Shown here: positions 8,678 to 16,798 of the stretch, in pieces
How positions within the stretch are numbered: the first letter of the stretch is position 1
Layout of the letters: the number at the start of each line of letters is the position of its first letter
Assembly (NCBI RefSeq): GCF_949298305.1
Contig: NZ_CASFWU010000012.1
Location: forward strand, 1-36,717
Length of the DNA: 36,717 bases
Direction: 5' to 3'
Source of the DNA: an uncultured Bacteroides sp.
GTDB lineage: Bacteria > Bacteroidota > Bacteroidia > Bacteroidales > Bacteroidaceae
Translations under genes and position numbers: made by a program
The notes under the pieces: model-generated
What the model was told of the DNA's origin: nothing
What the model saw: only the letters and a program-made list of their open reading frames with translations
The model's database searches: none

Positions 8678-9223
8678 ATGGAACATCCACTCTCCCAATT
8701 CAGATATTGTCCGAAATGCGGTTCAGACCGTTTCGATATACACAACGTCAAGTCCAAGCAATGCGCAGACTGCGGCTTTGTCTATTACTTCAATCCCTCA
8801 TCGGCCACCGTAGCCCTCATCCTGAACGAACGGAACGAACTGCTGGTCTGCCGCCGGGGAAAAGAACCCGCCAAAGGCACTCTCGACCTGCCCGGCGGCT
8901 TCGTGGACATGTCCGAGACCGGCGAGGAAGGAGTGATGCGCGAAGTGAAGGAGGAAACGGGCATGGACGTAACCCGTGCCGAATATCTCTTCTCGCTGCC
9001 CAACATCTACGTCTATTCCGGCTTCCCCGTCCACACGCTGGACATGTTCTTCCGCTGCACCGTTCAAGACCTGCACCACTTCCATGCCATGGACGATGCC
9101 GCCGATGCCTTCTTCCTGCCGCTGAAGGACATCCGTCCCGAAGCATTCGGCCTCGGCTCCATACGCGAGGGGGTGAAAAAGTTTCTGAGCGCCTACACCG
9201 AATCCGGCACAATACAGGACTGA
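8678..9223 (+). CDS. Nudix hydrolase with N-terminal zinc ribbon
   Basis: The protein is 181 residues. A zinc ribbon opens it (Cys11, Cys14, Cys29, Cys32), followed by a Nudix domain. The Nudix box runs from Gly74 to about residue 96 and fits Gx5Ex7REVxEExGx in full (GGFVDMSETGEEG, then MREVKEETGM). Such proteins hydrolyse nucleoside diphosphates linked to another group, for example NADH or ADP-ribose. The zinc ribbon recalls NudC-type enzymes, but the protein is shorter and lacks the full NudC layout, so the substrate stays open. It has its own promoter and is separated by 83 bases from the TPR gene, which has its own -7 box. Confidence 0.9.
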   Translation: MEHPLSQFRYCPKCGSDRFDIHNVKSKQCADCGFVYYFNPSSATVALILNERNELLVCRRGKEPAKGTLDLPGGFVDMSETGEEGVMREVKEETGMDVTRAEYLFSLPNIYVYSGFPVHTLDMFFRCTVQDLHHFHAMDDAADAFFLPLKDIRPEAFGLGSIREGVKKFLSAYTESGTIQD

Positions 9224-9271
9224 ATATCCTAAAAAAGCCAAACGAATGAAACAATATCGCCCTAAATATCA

Positions 9272-9279
9272 TATTTTTG
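9272..9279 (+). promoter_or_regulatory. -7 promoter element before the TPR gene
   Basis: TATTTTTG matches TAnnTTTG and ends 27 bases before ATG 9307. That would leave only a short leader. No TTTG is visible at -33. Confidence 0.5.
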
Positions 9280-9306
9280 TCAAATATCTGTTCCAAATCA
9301 TTCAAA

Positions 9307-12300
9307 ATGAAAGACAAACTCTCCCGAATATTGTGCACGGCACTCTGCCTCACACCGCTGCTCGCCTCGGCACAGAACAGCGAGAAAAAGACTTCCCCCG
9401 ACCGGCTCTTTCAGGAAGGACAAGCCCTGTTCCGGCAGAAAGCCTTCCCGGCTTCCCTGACACCCCTGCAAGCCTATCTTGAACAAATGCGGAAAGTGGG
9501 CAATCCCCTGCCTGCCACCGGCAACATCGAAGAGGCGGAATACATGCTGGTGTGTGCCCAGTACGAACTGCACAGCCCCAACAGCACCGCCCTGCTGCTG
9601 GAGTTTCTGGAAGAGAACCCCGACACGCCCCATGCCAACCGCATCCATGCGCTGATAGCTTCCAACTACTTCTATGAAGGCGACTACGACGCAGCCCTGG
9701 CCCGCTTCCAGGCCGCGCGCCTCGACCGTCTGGGCAACGAGGAGCGCGACGACATGACCTACCGTCTGGCCACCTGCTACCTGAAGACAGGCAACGTGAA
9801 GGAAGCCGCCGTCTGGTTCGAGACGCTGCGCGAGGTCAGCGACAAGTATGCCGCCGACTGCACCTACTACCTCTCCTACATCCGCTACACACAGAAGCAG
9901 TACGACGATGCCCTGCAAGGCTTCCTCTCCTTACAGGAAGACAGCAAGTACCGTGCACTGGTTCCCTACTATATTGCCGAAATCTACCTGGCCAAGCAGA
10001 ACTATGACAAGGCCGAGATTGTGGCTCAGAACTATCTGTCGGCCTACCCCGACCACGAATATACGGCCGAGATGTACCGCGTGCAGGGAACTGCCGACTA
10101 CCACGCCGGCAAGTACCAGGAAGCCATGAATGCACTGGAACAGTACCGGAAAGAGACAGGCGACCCGGACTGCCGCCGCGACGCCCTCTACATGCTGGGC
10201 ATCTCCTGCTACGAATGCGGTGTCTATACGGAAGTGCCCGCCACGCTGGGCGAAGTGACCACCGAAGATGATGCCCTCACACAGAACGCCTGGCTGCACA
10301 TCGGTCTGGCCAGCCTGCAGCTGGACGACCGCAACAAGGCCCGCATGGCCTTCGAGCAGGCATCCATCTCCGATGCCGACCTCAAGGTAAAGGAACAGGC
10401 GGCCTACAACTACGCCCTCTGCATCCACGAAACGTCCTACTCCGCCTTTGGCGAGTCGGTGACCGTGTTCGAGAAGTTCCTGAACGAGTTCCCCAACTCG
10501 CAGTATGCCGACCAGGTGAGCGGCTATCTGGTAGAAGTTTATATGAATACCCGCAGCTACGACGCTGCCCTCACCTCCATCGAGCGCATTGCCCACCCCG
10601 GCAAGGCCATTCTGGAGGCCAAGCAGAAGATACTCTTCCAGCTGGGAACACAAAGCTTTGCCAACACGCAGTTTGAGGAAGCCGTGGGCTACTTCAACCG
10701 CAGCGTGGAGCTGGGCCAGTACAACCTGCTCACCAAGGCCGAAGCCCTCTACTGGCGCGGCGAGTCCTACTACCGGCTGAACCGCATGCAGGAGGCTGCC
10801 CGCAACTTCACCGACTACCTGGCCCTCACGCCGCAGAAGAATACGGAGATGTACCCGCTGGCCCACTACAACCTGGCCTACATCGCCTTCCATGCCAAGG
10901 ACTATGCCACCGCGCAAAGCCGCTTCATGCAGTTCGTGCAGTTGCAGAAGGGCGACAACGCCGCCATCCTGGCCGATGCCTACAACCGCATAGCCGACTG
11001 CTACCTGCACAACCGCCGCTTCGACGAAGCCCGCCAGTACTACACCCGCGCCGAAAGCCTCGGGACCGCCTCGGGCGACTATTCCTACTACCAGCTGGCT
11101 CTGGTGTCGGGCTTGCAGAAGGACTACGCAGGCAAGGTGCAGCTGCTGGACCGCCTGGCCGAGGAATACCCCAACTCGCCCTACGCCGTCAACTCCCTCT
11201 ACGAGAAAGGCCGCTCCTACGTGCAGACGGGCAACAGCCGTCAGGCCATCGCCACCTTCCGCGAGTTGCTGGACAAGTATCCCGAAAGCCCCGTCAGCCG
11301 CAAGGCCGCTGCCGAAATCGGTCTGCTCTACTACCAGAACGACGATTACAACCAGGCCATCGAAGCCTACAAATACGTAGTCACCCAATATCCGGGCAGC
11401 GAAGAGGCACGCCTGGCCATGCGCGACCTGAAATCCATCTACGTGGACGCCAACCGGGTGGACGAATTTGCCGCCCTGGCCGCACAGATGCCGGACGCCA
11501 TCCGCTTCGAGCCCAGCGAGCAGGACTCACTGACCTACATCGCCGCCGAGAAGGTCTACATGAAAGGCGAGACAGCCCCGGCCAAGGAGAGCTTCGCCCG
11601 CTACCTGCAAAGCTATCCCACGGGAGCCTTCAGCCTGAACGCCCACTACTACCTCTGCGTGATAGGCAAGGAGCAGAAGGACAACAAGGCCGTGATGGAA
11701 CATGCCGAGAAACTGCTGGAATATCCCGACAACCCCTACTCCGAAGAAGCGCTGCTGATGCACGGCGAAATTCTGTTCAACGACGGAGCCTACGACCGCG
11801 CCATGGCCGACTACAAGAAACTGCAGGCCAAGGCCTCCACGGCCGAACGCCGCCGACTGGGTGCCACGGGCGTGCTGCGCTGCGCCGCCCTGCTGAAGGA
11901 CGACACGGAGACCATCCACGCCGCCACCGCCCTGCTGGCCGAGGCCAAGCTGTCGCCCGAGCTGCGCAGCGAAGCCCTCTACTACCGCGCCAAGGCCTAC
12001 CTGAACCAGCAGGCCACCCAGAAAGCCATGGACGACCTGCAACAGCTGGCCAAGGACACCCGCACGCTCTACGGGGCAGAAGCCAAGTACCTGGTGGCAC
12101 AGCAGCTCTACAACGCCGCCGAATATGCCGCCGCCGAGAAAGAGATTCTCGACTTCATCGACCAGAGCACACCCCATGCCTACTGGCTGGCCCGCAGCTT
12201 CATCCTCCTGTCCGACGTCTACGTGGCCATGGACAAGAAGCTGGATGCACGCCAGTACCTGCTCAGCCTGCAACAGAACTACCAGGCCGACGACGACATT

Positions 12301-12339
12301 GCAGGCATGATTGAAGAACGGCTGGAAAAGCTGAAATAG
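9307..12339 (+). CDS. Large periplasmic tetratricopeptide-repeat protein
   Basis: The protein is 1010 residues. The start at 9307 (MKDKLSRILCTALCLTPLLA) gives a clean signal peptide ending near SAQ; an earlier in-frame TTG would only add a polar extension. Almost the whole mature protein is TPR-like helical hairpins with recurring alanines, aromatics and YPxSP/YPxSxxA turns, such as LDRLAEEYPNSPYAVNSLYE, in the style of BamD/YbgF-type scaffolds. No catalytic domain is seen. It is followed after 31 bases by an outer-membrane barrel gene, with no terminator between. The pair probably works together at the outer membrane, with the TPR protein as periplasmic scaffold or assembly factor. That pairing role is inference from order and type. 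Confidence 0.85.
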   Translation: MKDKLSRILCTALCLTPLLASAQNSEKKTSPDRLFQEGQALFRQKAFPASLTPLQAYLEQMRKVGNPLPATGNIEEAEYMLVCAQYELHSPNSTALLLEFLEENPDTPHANRIHALIASNYFYEGDYDAALARFQAARLDRLGNEERDDMTYRLATCYLKTGNVKEAAVWFETLREVSDKYAADCTYYLSYIRYTQKQYDDALQGFLSLQEDSKYRALVPYYIAEIYLAKQNYDKAEIVAQNYLSAYPDHEYTAEMYRVQGTADYHAGKYQEAMNALEQYRKETGDPDCRRDALYMLGISCYECGVYTEVPATLGEVTTEDDALTQNAWLHIGLASLQLDDRNKARMAFEQASISDADLKVKEQAAYNYALCIHETSYSAFGESVTVFEKFLNEFPNSQYADQVSGYLVEVYMNTRSYDAALTSIERIAHPGKAILEAKQKILFQLGTQSFANTQFEEAVGYFNRSVELGQYNLLTKAEALYWRGESYYRLNRMQEAARNFTDYLALTPQKNTEMYPLAHYNLAYIAFHAKDYATAQSRFMQFVQLQKGDNAAILADAYNRIADCYLHNRRFDEARQYYTRAESLGTASGDYSYYQLALVSGLQKDYAGKVQLLDRLAEEYPNSPYAVNSLYEKGRSYVQTGNSRQAIATFRELLDKYPESPVSRKAAAEIGLLYYQNDDYNQAIEAYKYVVTQYPGSEEARLAMRDLKSIYVDANRVDEFAALAAQMPDAIRFEPSEQDSLTYIAAEKVYMKGETAPAKESFARYLQSYPTGAFSLNAHYYLCVIGKEQKDNKAVMEHAEKLLEYPDNPYSEEALLMHGEILFNDGAYDRAMADYKKLQAKASTAERRRLGATGVLRCAALLKDDTETIHAATALLAEAKLSPELRSEALYYRAKAYLNQQATQKAMDDLQQLAKDTRTLYGAEAKYLVAQQLYNAAEYAAAEKEILDFIDQSTPHAYWLARSFILLSDVYVAMDKKLDARQYLLSLQQNYQADDDIAGMIEERLEKLK

Positions 12340-12370
12340 TATTTACGAGTCTACGCAACCGGAAAGAAAT

Positions 12371-14011
12371 ATGAAACAGATGACATACATACTCGGAGGA
12401 GCCCTCCTGATGACGCTCGCTCTTCCGGCCCAAGCCCAGAAACAAGTGAACGACACCACCGTAAACCGCACGGTGGTGGTGGAGCAGGAATACAACCCCG
12501 ACATCATGGACGCCACGAAGGTGAACGTGCTGCCGCGGGTGGAAGAACCTGCCGTAAGCAAGAAGGAAGTGAAGTATGACGCCACCCTGGTGCCTGCCCG
12601 CAACGTGCCCGCACCCGTCATGCAGGCCTTCAGCGGAAAGGAGGCCCGCGAAAAGGCCAATCCCGGCTATGCCCGCCTGGGCTACGGCATCAACGGCAAT
12701 CTGGACGCCGTGGCCGACTATCAGTTCGCCACCTCCGAAAACGGACGCCTCCATGTAGGCTTCGGCATGGACGGAGCGGACGCCAAGCTGGACATGGGCG
12801 AAGGCGTGGAAAAATGGCGCTCGTTCTATTACCGCACCCGGGCCGTAGTGGACTACCGGCATCTCTTCCGCAACCTGGAGCTGGACCTCGCCGGCAACTT
12901 CGGACTGAGCAACTTCAACCTCATGCCCTTCCTGAGCGACAGCAAGCAGAAGTTCACCTCGGGCAGCTTCCACGCCGGCATCCGCAACAAGAACAGCGAA
13001 CTGCCGCTCGACTATCGCATCGAGACCAACCTGCTGCTCTACCAGCGCCAGCACGACCCTGCCGCCGACGGACTGCAGGAGACACTGATACGCACCTTGG
13101 GCGAAGTGGGCGGAGCCATCTCCGACGAGCAGTCCGTCAACATAGCCTTTGCCATGGACAACGCCTTCTACCAGAAAGGCGGCTTCAAGAACGTCACCTC
13201 CATCGGGCTGAACCCCTACTACCTGATTGACGGCGAAAGCTGGATGCTGCACCTGGGCGCCCATGTCGACATGGCCTTCGGCTTCGGCAAACAGTTCCGC
13301 GCCGCCCCCGACATCCGGGCAGAGTACACCTTTTCGGACAGCTACGTGCTCTATGCACAGGCTACCGGAGGCAAGCTGCAGAACGACTTCCGCCGCCTGG
13401 AAAGCTACACCCCCTACAGCCAGTTGGGACAACAGCTCGATGCTACCTACGAACAACTGAATGCAGCCCTCGGCTTCAAGGCCAGCCCCACCGACGGACT
13501 TTGGTTCAACCTCTACGGCGGATACCAGAACCTGCGCAACGACGTGTTCAGCCTGTGGTATTCCACCCTGACCGAAGAAGAACTGCTGCTGGCCCAGCAG
13601 CACACATCCAATGTCTATGCCGGAGCCGAAATCAGATACAGTTACAAGGACCTGTTCGGAATCACCGCCTCGGGCGTGTACCGCAACTGGGACACTTCCG
13701 GCGACAGTGCATACGGCAAGCTGGAAGTGCTCGCCTTCAAACCTGCTTTCGAAGCCGGTCTCCAGGCCGATGTCAACCCCATCCCGTCCGTGCGCCTTTC
13801 GCTGGGCTACAACTATGTGTCGCGCACCAAAGTGGACGGTGTACAGGCCGACCCCGTCAGCAACCTCTATCTGCACGGCAGCTACGAGCTGTTCAAGGAC
13901 ATCCTTCTCTACGCACGCCTCAACAACCTGCTCAACCAGGACTACCAGTACTACGAGGGTTGTCCGGCACAAGGTTTCAGCCTGATGGGCGGCGTAGCCT
14001 TCCGTTTCTAG
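12371..14011 (+). CDS. Outer-membrane beta-barrel protein (TonB-receptor-like, no plug)
   Basis: The protein is 546 residues with a signal peptide (MKQMTYILGGALLMTLALPAQAQ). After a short N-terminal stretch (VVVEQEYNPDIMDATKVNVL, then LPRVEEP) the chain is an alternating beta pattern rich in Tyr, Phe and Gly, with a terminal strand ending GVAFRF, the C-terminal Phe being the usual outer-membrane barrel signal. It has the tyrosine-rich NNLLNQDYQYYEG segment found near the end of TonB-dependent receptors. A plug domain and TonB box are not evident, so it is a small barrel related to receptors rather than a full transporter. It is co-transcribed with the TPR gene and ended by the hairpin at 14023-14050. 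Confidence 0.8.
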   Translation: MKQMTYILGGALLMTLALPAQAQKQVNDTTVNRTVVVEQEYNPDIMDATKVNVLPRVEEPAVSKKEVKYDATLVPARNVPAPVMQAFSGKEAREKANPGYARLGYGINGNLDAVADYQFATSENGRLHVGFGMDGADAKLDMGEGVEKWRSFYYRTRAVVDYRHLFRNLELDLAGNFGLSNFNLMPFLSDSKQKFTSGSFHAGIRNKNSELPLDYRIETNLLLYQRQHDPAADGLQETLIRTLGEVGGAISDEQSVNIAFAMDNAFYQKGGFKNVTSIGLNPYYLIDGESWMLHLGAHVDMAFGFGKQFRAAPDIRAEYTFSDSYVLYAQATGGKLQNDFRRLESYTPYSQLGQQLDATYEQLNAALGFKASPTDGLWFNLYGGYQNLRNDVFSLWYSTLTEEELLLAQQHTSNVYAGAEIRYSYKDLFGITASGVYRNWDTSGDSAYGKLEVLAFKPAFEAGLQADVNPIPSVRLSLGYNYVSRTKVDGVQADPVSNLYLHGSYELFKDILLYARLNNLLNQDYQYYEGCPAQGFSLMGGVAFRF

Positions 14012-14022
14012 GCAGATAATGG

Positions 14023-14050
14023 AAAAAGTCTGGCCAAAAAAAGACTTTTT
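14023..14050 (+). terminator. Rho-independent terminator after the barrel gene
   Basis: AAAAAGTCT (14023-14031) pairs with AGACTTTTT (14042-14050), and the final T-run continues to 14051. It lies 11 bases after the barrel gene's stop. Confidence 0.7.
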
Positions 14051-14096
14051 TGCTAAAATCTTCCTTATATTATAAGGTGGTAAATTGGTTTTTTTC

Positions 14097-14104
14097 TACT
14101 TTTG
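14097..14104 (+). promoter_or_regulatory. -7 promoter element of topA
   Basis: TACTTTTG is an exact TAnnTTTG match, 43 bases before ATG 14148. No TTTG is seen at -33. Confidence 0.6.
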
Positions 14105-14147
14105 CGGGCAAAACTTGTGGCGGGCGTCACTACTAAAACTAAAACCT

Positions 14148-16502
14148 ATGCAAAAGAATCTTGTCATTGTCGAATCTCCGGCAAAAGCCAAAACGATTGA
14201 GAAGTTCTTGGGTAAGGACTTCAAAGTACTCTCCAGTTACGGACACATACGCGATCTGAAGAAGAAAGAATTCAGCATCGACATCGAAAAAGACTTTACG
14301 CCGCACTACGAAATTCCGGCAGACAAGAAGAAAGTGGTAGCCAACCTGAAAGAAGAAGCCGAAAACGCCGAAACCGTATGGCTGGCTTCCGATGAGGACC
14401 GCGAGGGAGAAGCCATCGCATGGCACCTGTACGAAGTCCTGAAGCTCAAGCCGGAGCATACCAAACGCATCGTCTTCCACGAAATCACCAAAGGGGCCAT
14501 CCTGAAAGCCATCGAAAACCCGCGCCAGATAGACCTCAACCTGGTGGATGCCCAGCAGGCACGCCGCGTGCTGGACCGCATCGTGGGCTTCGAGCTCTCG
14601 CCCGTACTGTGGAAGAAGGTGAAACCCGCCCTCTCTGCCGGCCGGGTACAGTCAGTGGCCGTGCGCCTCATCGTGGAACGCGAACGCGAGATACAAGCCT
14701 TCCAGAGCGAAGCCTCCTACCGCGTCACCGCCGTATTCCTGGTGCCCGACGCCAACGGGAAAATCACGGAAATGAAAGCCGAACTGGGACGCCGCATCAA
14801 GACCAAGGCCGAAGCACAGAAATTCCTGGAAAGCTGCAAGGAAGCCACCTTCAGCATCGGCAACATCACCACCCGTCCGCTGAAGAAAAGCCCCGCAGCC
14901 CCCTTCACCACCTCGACCCTGCAACAGGAAGCCGCACGCAAGCTGGGCTTCACCGTGGCACAGACCATGATTGTGGCACAGAAACTGTATGAATCGGGAA
15001 ACATCACCTACATGCGTACCGACTCCGTCAACCTCTCCGAATATGCCATCAACAGCAGCAAGGAAGCCATCGGCCAGCTGATGGGCGAACGTTACGTACA
15101 CCCCCGGCACTACGCCACCAAGACCAAAGGCGCACAGGAAGCGCACGAAGCCATCCGCCCCACGGACATGAGCAAGGCCAAGATTGAAGGGAACTCACAG
15201 GAGAAAAGGCTGTACGACCTCATCTGGAAGCGCACCATCGCCTCTCAGATGGCCGACGCCGAAGTAGAGAAAACCACCGCCACCATCAGCATCAGCAAGA
15301 ACACAGATACCTTCAGCGCCACCGGCGAAGTGGTGAAGTTCGACGGTTTCCTGCGCGTCTACCGCGAATCCTACGACGACGAAGCGGAACAACAGGAAGA
15401 CAGCGAAACCACCAATCTCCTGCCCCCGCTGAAGAAAGGACAACAGCTGCAATGCCAGGACATCGTGGCCACCGAACGCTTCACCCAGCACCCGCCCCGC
15501 TACACCGAAGCCAGTCTGGTGCGCAAGCTGGAAGAACTGGGCATCGGACGTCCGTCTACCTACGCCCCCACCATCTCCACCATCCAGCAGCGCGAATACG
15601 TGGAAAAAGGAGACAAGGCAGGCTACGAGCGAAGCTACAACATACTGACCCTGCAAGGAGGCCAGATAACCGACACCACCCACACCGAAATGACCGGAGT
15701 GGAGAAAGCCAAACTGCTGCCCACCGACACGGGCACCGTGGTGAACGACTTCCTGATGGAATACTTCCCCACCATCCTCGACTATAACTTTACGGCCAGC
15801 GTCGAAAAGCAGTTCGACGAGATAGCCGAAGGCGAAAAGCAGTGGACTTCCATCCTGAAAGCCTTCTACAAGGACTTCCATCCGTCTGTAGAGAGCACCC
15901 TGGCCACCAAGAGCGCCCACAAGGCCGGCGAACGCATGCTGGGTACCGACCCTGCCAGCGGCAAGCAGGTCTCCGTCAAGATAGGCCGCTTCGGTCCCGT
16001 AGCCCAAATCGGCACTGCCGAAGATGAAGAGAAGCCCCGCTTCGCACAGCTGAAGAAGAACATGTCCATCGAGACCGTTACCCTGGAGGAAGTGCTGGAG
16101 CTCTTCAAGCTGCCGCGAACCCTGGGCGAACACGAAGGCAAAACCGTCACCGTAGGTGCCGGACGTTTCGGCCCCTACGTCCACTACAACAACCTCTACG
16201 TGTCGCTGCCTAAAGGCTCCGACCCTCTCAGCATTACGCTGGAGGAAGCGCTGGAACTGATTAAGGCCAAAGAAGAAGCCGAAGCGCAAAGACACCTGAA
16301 GAAGTTTGACGAAGAACCCGAACTGGAGATTCTCAACGGCCGCTACGGCCCCTACATCTCCTACAAGGGCAACAACTACAAGATTCCCAAAGACATTGTT
16401 CCGCAAGACCTCAGCCTGAAGTCGTGCATGGACCTCATCAAGCTGCAGAGCGACCCCGACAAGCCCAAGACGCGCAGGGGGAAGTCGGCGAAGAAGGCAT
16501 AA
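14148..16502 (+). CDS. topA: DNA topoisomerase I (type IA)
   Basis: The protein is 784 residues and relaxes negative supercoils through a transient 5'-phosphotyrosine link. The start at 14148 (MQKNLVIVESPAKAKTIEKF) begins straight at the TOPRIM domain. The acidic TOPRIM motif follows as SDEDREGEAIAWH. The catalytic Tyr is Tyr288 in ITYMRTDS. ALSAGRVQSVAVRLIVERE is the family's DNA-binding gate motif. The C-terminus lacks the four-cysteine zinc fingers of the E. coli enzyme and instead has repeats built on GRFGP/GRYGPY (near 16000, 16160 and 16345), the topoisomerase C-terminal repeat type. The tail is basic (KTRRGKSAKKA). It has its own promoter and converges on argS. Confidence 0.97.
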   Translation: MQKNLVIVESPAKAKTIEKFLGKDFKVLSSYGHIRDLKKKEFSIDIEKDFTPHYEIPADKKKVVANLKEEAENAETVWLASDEDREGEAIAWHLYEVLKLKPEHTKRIVFHEITKGAILKAIENPRQIDLNLVDAQQARRVLDRIVGFELSPVLWKKVKPALSAGRVQSVAVRLIVEREREIQAFQSEASYRVTAVFLVPDANGKITEMKAELGRRIKTKAEAQKFLESCKEATFSIGNITTRPLKKSPAAPFTTSTLQQEAARKLGFTVAQTMIVAQKLYESGNITYMRTDSVNLSEYAINSSKEAIGQLMGERYVHPRHYATKTKGAQEAHEAIRPTDMSKAKIEGNSQEKRLYDLIWKRTIASQMADAEVEKTTATISISKNTDTFSATGEVVKFDGFLRVYRESYDDEAEQQEDSETTNLLPPLKKGQQLQCQDIVATERFTQHPPRYTEASLVRKLEELGIGRPSTYAPTISTIQQREYVEKGDKAGYERSYNILTLQGGQITDTTHTEMTGVEKAKLLPTDTGTVVNDFLMEYFPTILDYNFTASVEKQFDEIAEGEKQWTSILKAFYKDFHPSVESTLATKSAHKAGERMLGTDPASGKQVSVKIGRFGPVAQIGTAEDEEKPRFAQLKKNMSIETVTLEEVLELFKLPRTLGEHEGKTVTVGAGRFGPYVHYNNLYVSLPKGSDPLSITLEEALELIKAKEEAEAQRHLKKFDEEPELEILNGRYGPYISYKGNNYKIPKDIVPQDLSLKSCMDLIKLQSDPDKPKTRRGKSAKKA

Positions 16503-16533
16503 AGACAATTAGGAAACCGACAGATATAATCCA

Positions 16534-16697
16534 GGCACGGATTACACAAACTATCCCGGAAAGGTTGTAGGGACGCACCACGGTGCGTCCACGTATCCAT
16601 CCACTTCCGTGATATTCTGTGTAATCCGTGCCTGTTTTTATACCTGCGTGTATGCGGACGCACCGTGGTGCGTCCCTACAACGCAATCCGTGTAATT
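16534..16697. repeat. Nested inverted-repeat (REP-like) cluster between topA and argS
   Basis: Two perfect inverted pairs are interleaved. Pair one: AGGCACGGATTACACA (16534-16549) and its inverse (16618-16633). Pair two: a 27-base unit at 16564-16590 and its exact inverse at 16656-16682. The core of each 27-mer (GGACGCACC, two bases, GGTGCGTCC) is itself a palindrome. A partial third copy of the first element is at 16684-16697. The cluster fills most of the 296-base spacer between two convergent genes and could form strong hairpins on either strand, so it may end transcription from both sides. The stretch 16698-16798 shows nothing further. Confidence 0.75.
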
Positions 16698-16798
16698 CTT
16701 TCTTTCAGTACCGCTCTGCACCAGCCTGCCTGCAAGCCGTATTCATCGTACACTCCAGGCATAGGCTGATGCGTTCTTCAATCCTTACCGGCCTTGGT

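Noticed and set aside
12263..13972. A 569-codon frame antisense to the barrel gene
   Set aside because: It is the same codon-shadow effect; the sense strand has a signal peptide, a barrel pattern and a terminator.
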